The position numbers and the translations under genes are program-made. Below the pieces are notes generated by a model. It ran no database searches, had not been told where the DNA came from, and saw nothing but the letters and a program-made list of their open reading frames with translations. Of a stretch of 18,497 nt of DNA, positions 15,885 to 18,497 are shown in pieces (positions within the stretch are counted from its first letter, which is position 1; each line of letters begins with the position of its first letter). The DNA comes from an uncultured Sutterella sp. (GTDB taxonomy: Bacteria; Pseudomonadota; Gammaproteobacteria; Burkholderiales; Burkholderiaceae_F): assembly GCA_905212345.1 (NCBI GenBank), contig CAJMEC010000036.1:1-18497 (forward strand). The letters run 5' to 3'.

Positions 15885-17010
15885 AACGAAAACGCCGGCA
15901 GAAATTTTCTGCCGGCGCTAATTGAGTTTCTATAAATTCTCGCGACATTACCGAAGGAATTATCTGGCGACAGCTATTATCTTTCTTTTTCCCAATCAAC
16001 ATTGAAGCGACGTTGGGTTTGACATTGGCTCTGGACAAAATGAGCGGATCAACGGCGCCGATGGCTTCATTATCTTTTTCTGCATAATCGATGATAGAAA
16101 GCACGTAGCGCATCGCGTTTAAGCGCGCCCGTTTTTTGTCGTTGCTTTTTATAACAATCCACGGGCAAGAGGCTGTGTTAGTGGAAAAGAACATGACTTC
16201 TTCGGCTTTACTGTAATCGTCCCATTTGGATAAAGAAGCGATATCAATCGGGGAGAGCTTCCAGCGCTTGAGCGGATCGATTTTTCGCGATTTAAAGCGC
16301 CTGCGCTGTTCATCCTGAGTGACAGAGAGCCAGAACTTAATCAGTATCGTATCCGAGCGGATGAGATTTTCTTCAAATTGAGGGCATTGACGCATGAATT
16401 CAATGTATTCCTCATCCGTGCAAAAGCCCATTACGCGATCAACACCAGCTCGGTTATACCAAGAACGGTCAAATAAAACCATCTCTCCTCTCGTGGGCAA
16501 ATGAGCGACATAGCGTTGAAAGAACCATTGACCTTTTTCGGCTTCGGTGGGTTTAGCTAGTGCCACCACGCGGGCGCCGCGAGGATTTAAGTGCTCCATG
16601 AAGGTGCGGATAGTGCCGCCCTTGCCGGCTGCGTCTCGTCCCTCAAAGATAATAATGATTTTTTTACCGGTTTCTTTTACCCATTTTTGTAGCTTCAGCA
16701 ATTCCACCTGAAGGGGTAATTTTTCTTTTTCATAGCGTTTGTTGCTCATACGGTGCTTGTAGGGAAATTCTGCTTTTTCCCAATTATCTACAAGCTCATC
16801 TTCATTTTTATCGTTATCACCGGCAGCATGAATACGTGCTTTCGCATCTTTGATCAGGAGTTTGAGGATGCGAACCTGTTCTTCAGGGGGCTCTTCCTTC
16901 AATGCACTCTTTAAAGCTTTACTGTAGGTTTCAATTTTCTGTTCAGTGAGCACTTCCCTTTCAGTTAAGGGCTGCAGTTCCTTCTTTTCTTCTTTTTTCT
17001 TTGCGCACAT
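15868..17010 (-). CDS. ppk2: Polyphosphate kinase 2 (PPK2), with odd 3' end
   Basis: A 380-residue protein as read. PPK2 enzymes transfer phosphate between polyphosphate and nucleoside mono- or diphosphates in the cytosol. A charged N-terminal extension (1-80, very Lys/Glu-rich at 1-12) precedes the PPK2 core. The core has Walker A FEGRDAAGKGG (122-132), Walker B VLFDRSWYNRAGVDRVMGF (178-196) and the arginine-rich lid RRRFKSRKIDPLKRWKLSPID (237-257). The lead-in FPYKHRM...LQKWV (82-111) and the later IDYAEKDNEAIGAVDP are also family features. The best match is the one-domain class I/III type; ADP versus AMP use cannot be read safely. AAGGA lies 9 bases before the ATG at 17010. The reading frame continues about 40 residues past the likely natural end, through its own intrinsic terminator and 17 bases into pepT. 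The true end may lie near 15974-15990. Confidence 0.9.
   Translation of the reverse strand: MCAKKKEEKKELQPLTEREVLTEQKIETYSKALKSALKEEPPEEQVRILKLLIKDAKARIHAAGDNDKNEDELVDNWEKAEFPYKHRMSNKRYEKEKLPLQVELLKLQKWVKETGKKIIIIFEGRDAAGKGGTIRTFMEHLNPRGARVVALAKPTEAEKGQWFFQRYVAHLPTRGEMVLFDRSWYNRAGVDRVMGFCTDEEYIEFMRQCPQFEENLIRSDTILIKFWLSVTQDEQRRRFKSRKIDPLKRWKLSPIDIASLSKWDDYSKAEEVMFFSTNTASCPWIVIKSNDKKRARLNAMRYVLSIIDYAEKDNEAIGAVDPLILSRANVKPNVASMLIGKKKDNSCRQIIPSVMSREFIETQLAPAENFCRRFRFSGLC
15883..15917 (-). terminator. Intrinsic terminator, minus strand, inside the ppk2 frame
   Basis: A perfect inverted repeat (arms of up to 12 bp, 15893-15904 with 15906-15917) is followed, on the minus strand, by TTTTCGTTTT (15892-15883). 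This is the pattern expected at the end of ppk2, but it lies before the first in-frame stop (15870-15868). On the plus strand the stem has no T-run after it, so it is a poor terminator for pepT. Confidence 0.8.
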
Positions 17011-17114
17011 GATGCGAGTCCTTTTAACCTTCTAAACATTTACTAGCGTACCACCATGAGTGCTGAGTGGATGTTTTCTTGCTGTCACTACAGTAATATT
17101 TTTTGTCAGAAAAC

Positions 17115-17149
17115 AAAAACGCCGGTGTTTTAGTGTCACCGGCGCTTTT
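17115..17149. terminator. Bidirectional-looking terminator after phoR
   Basis: An 8-bp perfect GC-rich stem (17120-17127 with 17137-17144) with a 9-nt loop has T-runs on both sides: TTTTT on the minus strand (17119-17115) and TTTT on the plus strand (17146-17149). On the minus strand it ends the phoB-phoR transcript and separates it from ppk2, so ppk2 needs its own promoter in the roughly 105 bases 17011-17115. I see no convincing promoter or Pho box there. Confidence 0.88.
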
Positions 17150-17164
17150 GTTTAAGAGTTCGAA

Positions 17165-18412
17165 TTATTCAATCAATGAATTTTTCGGGAAAATCAGGCT
17201 GAATGTTGAACCCTTGCCGGGTTGCGATTGAATGTCAAGACGGCAATGGTTGCGAATGGCAACGTGCTTGACAATCGCCAAGCCCAGGCCCGTTCCGCCT
17301 TTTTCGCGCGAGCGGCTCTTATCCACACGGTAAAAGCGCTCTGTCAATCGCGGAATATCTTCTGCGTCGATGCCGATGCCATTGTCCTGAACGGCAAAGA
17401 TAGCGTTTTCTTCTTTGGGATCGTAACGCCAGCTGATTTCAATCTTGCCGCCATCGGGCGTGTAACGAACGGCGTTGGTGACAAGATTCAAGCAAGCGCT
17501 TCGGAGTTCATCGACTTGTCCCAATACGGCCCAATTGCAGGAAATGTCCGTGTCAATCGTGTGGCGTCCGCGCGATAGGGCAACACCGTCTTCAGCTAAA
17601 CTGGCAACGAGCTTAGCCATATTGACAACTTCGGGCGGTTCAGACTCTTGCTCATCCTTACTTTCCAGCCGAGACAGCGACAAGAGATCATTGACCAGAC
17701 TTTGCATGCGTACGGCCTCCTGCTGCATTAAGCCCAAGTGCTCTTGAAGCGTTTTTTCATCCAGCTCTTTTCCGCGAAGAATCATGTCGAGAAAACCCGT
17801 GATGACGGTGAGAGGCGTGCGCAGTTCATGGCTGACATTGGCCACGAAATCTTTTCTCATTGAATCAATTCGTCGTTGCTCGGTAATGTCACGCGTCACC
17901 ATAATAAAGTGCGTCTTATCAGCTACAACCGCAAAGAGCAACAGAATTCGACCGGGCTCATGGGATTTGATTTCAATCGGTTTGGAATAATCGCCCGATT
18001 CCAAATACTCAACAATTTTTGGGTTATCAAAAACGAGATTGAGCGCCATGCCCAAGTGCGTGGTTAACTTGATGCCTAAATGTTTTTCAGCGGCGGGGTT
18101 GCACCACTCAACCGTGTGACCTTGACGAAAAAGCACAACGCCTTCAGGCAAAGCGGAAAGGGAGAGCCGATAGCGGTCAATTCTTGCGGTAAATCGCGAT
18201 TGATCGTTTTTCATCTGTTCGGCTTCAATGGAATTCATCCATCCGTCACTCATTTTAAAGATGATGTAGCAGACTAAAGCGAGGAGGGCTACGGAAGTGC
18301 CCAAGAGTGTCTTTTCCCAACTGACCGTAACATAAAGCAGCCCGGCAATAACGGCCACGCAAATTAAGCCCAATATACAAAACGATCTGGGTGACAGGTT
18401 TTTCGCCGACAT
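17165..18412 (-). CDS. phoR: Phosphate regulon sensor histidine kinase PhoR
   Basis: A 415-residue inner-membrane sensor kinase. Two hydrophobic helices near the N-terminus (about 11-30 and 36-53) have almost no periplasmic loop between them, as usual for PhoR. A PAS domain (about 80-180) follows, with LPEGVVLFRQGHTVEWCNPAA at its start. Next comes the HisKA dimerisation domain with the phospho-acceptor His195 in SHELRTPL. The ATPase domain shows the N box (NLVTNAVRYTPDGG, 309-322), G1 (DNGIGI, 343-348), F box (RFYRVDKSRS) and G2 (GGTGLGLAIV, 372-381). It phosphorylates PhoB under phosphate limitation. An in-frame GTG at 18415 is 4 bases from AGGGGG, while the ATG at 18412 is 7 bases away, so the ATG is preferred. 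The gene follows phoB by about 40 bp and ends at a strong terminator. Confidence 0.95.
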   Translation of the reverse strand: MSAKNLSPRSFCILGLICVAVIAGLLYVTVSWEKTLLGTSVALLALVCYIIFKMSDGWMNSIEAEQMKNDQSRFTARIDRYRLSLSALPEGVVLFRQGHTVEWCNPAAEKHLGIKLTTHLGMALNLVFDNPKIVEYLESGDYSKPIEIKSHEPGRILLLFAVVADKTHFIMVTRDITEQRRIDSMRKDFVANVSHELRTPLTVITGFLDMILRGKELDEKTLQEHLGLMQQEAVRMQSLVNDLLSLSRLESKDEQESEPPEVVNMAKLVASLAEDGVALSRGRHTIDTDISCNWAVLGQVDELRSACLNLVTNAVRYTPDGGKIEISWRYDPKEENAIFAVQDNGIGIDAEDIPRLTERFYRVDKSRSREKGGTGLGLAIVKHVAIRNHCRLDIQSQPGKGSTFSLIFPKNSLIE

Positions 18413-18419
18413 CACGAAT

Positions 18420-18425
18420 CCCCCT
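18420..18425 (-). promoter_or_regulatory. Shine-Dalgarno deciding the phoR start
   Basis: AGGGGG on the minus strand lies 7 bases before the ATG at 18412 and only 4 before an in-frame GTG at 18415. The spacing favours the ATG. Confidence 0.55.
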
Positions 18426-18451
18426 GGATAATGATTTCTATGTAGCTAACT

Positions 18452-18497
18452 TTACTCCGAAATATGAGCCCGGTATCCCAAACCTCTGACGGTCTGA
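18452..18497 (-). CDS. phoB: PhoB response regulator, C-terminal end only
   Basis: The minus strand entering from the window edge reads QTVRGLGYRAHISE and then a TAA stop (18454-18452). The TVRGxGYR signature is the end of the winged-helix DNA-binding domain of OmpR/PhoB-family response regulators, and its place just upstream of phoR identifies it as PhoB. Only 14 residues are visible. The receiver domain and most of the effector domain lie outside the window. PhoB would bind the Pho-box repeats upstream of pstS. Confidence 0.85.
   Translation of the reverse strand, partial: QTVRGLGYRAHISE

Noticed and set aside
17081..17108. A Pho box between ppk2 and phoR (CTGTCAC at 17082-17088 and TTGTCAG nearby)
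   Set aside because: The two GTCA cores are not in 11-bp register, and they are oriented on the plus strand, facing away from ppk2. I see no -10 at the required spacing.
1..18497. A mobile element, phage or defence island
   Set aside because: No transposase, integrase, tRNA, long direct repeat, CRISPR repeat or restriction/toxin-type gene is visible. All genes but two match housekeeping or transport families.

Overview
The window is a gene-dense stretch of a Gram-negative chromosome with moderate GC content. It holds 13 complete or near-complete genes plus the last codons of a fourteenth. The gene set fits a gut-type betaproteobacterium of the Burkholderiales/Sutterellaceae kind: a class-I-like PPK2, short-type PstS, AEC and DASS organic-anion carriers, LysR control, two peptidases and a secreted type-B carboxylesterase. 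This taxonomic guess rests on general gene content and style, not on a marker gene. I see no rRNA, tRNA, CRISPR array, insertion sequence or prophage gene.

Layout. (1) 144-2824 (+): a three-gene unit with a canonical CYTH-domain triphosphatase, a second divergent CYTH-like protein and a DASS/SLC13-type anion permease, closed by a perfect hairpin terminator. (2) 2886-4322 (+): an unrecognised 478-residue protein with one central membrane hairpin. Its stop codon overlaps the stop of a convergent three-domain Xaa-Pro aminopeptidase (4319-6130, -). (3) 6282-9747 (+): an exported type-B carboxylesterase with its own terminator, then adenine deaminase. (4) 9800-11735: an AEC-family carrier (-) divergent from a LysR-type regulator (+), with a shared 106-bp promoter region. 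(5) 11802-14572 (+): a Pho-box-like promoter and pstS-pstC-pstA, ended by a strong terminator with no pstB or phoU. (6) pepT (14643-15884, +) converges on and overlaps ppk2 (-). Beyond ppk2 lie phoR (-) and the 3' end of phoB (-).

How the parts fit. Phosphate is the recurring theme: a high-affinity phosphate importer (PstSCA), its two-component control (PhoB/PhoR), a polyphosphate:nucleotide kinase (PPK2) and, at the other end, a CYTH enzyme of a family that hydrolyses triphosphate or tripolyphosphate. The pst permease genes are cut off from their ATPase gene, which must lie elsewhere; a plausible but untested place is upstream of phoB, beyond the window. The other genes (Xaa-Pro aminopeptidase, tripeptidase, adenine deaminase, carboxylesterase, organic-anion carriers) fit a lifestyle based on peptides, purines and organic acids.

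The strongest oddities are the ppk2 reading frame, which runs through its own intrinsic terminator before reaching a stop codon; the tandem CYTH/CYTH-like pair beside a DASS carrier with altered signature motifs; and the split pst locus. I do not see a clearly new multi-gene system such as a defence or mobile element. The best candidates for something undescribed are the CYTH-like protein and the 478-residue membrane-hairpin protein.
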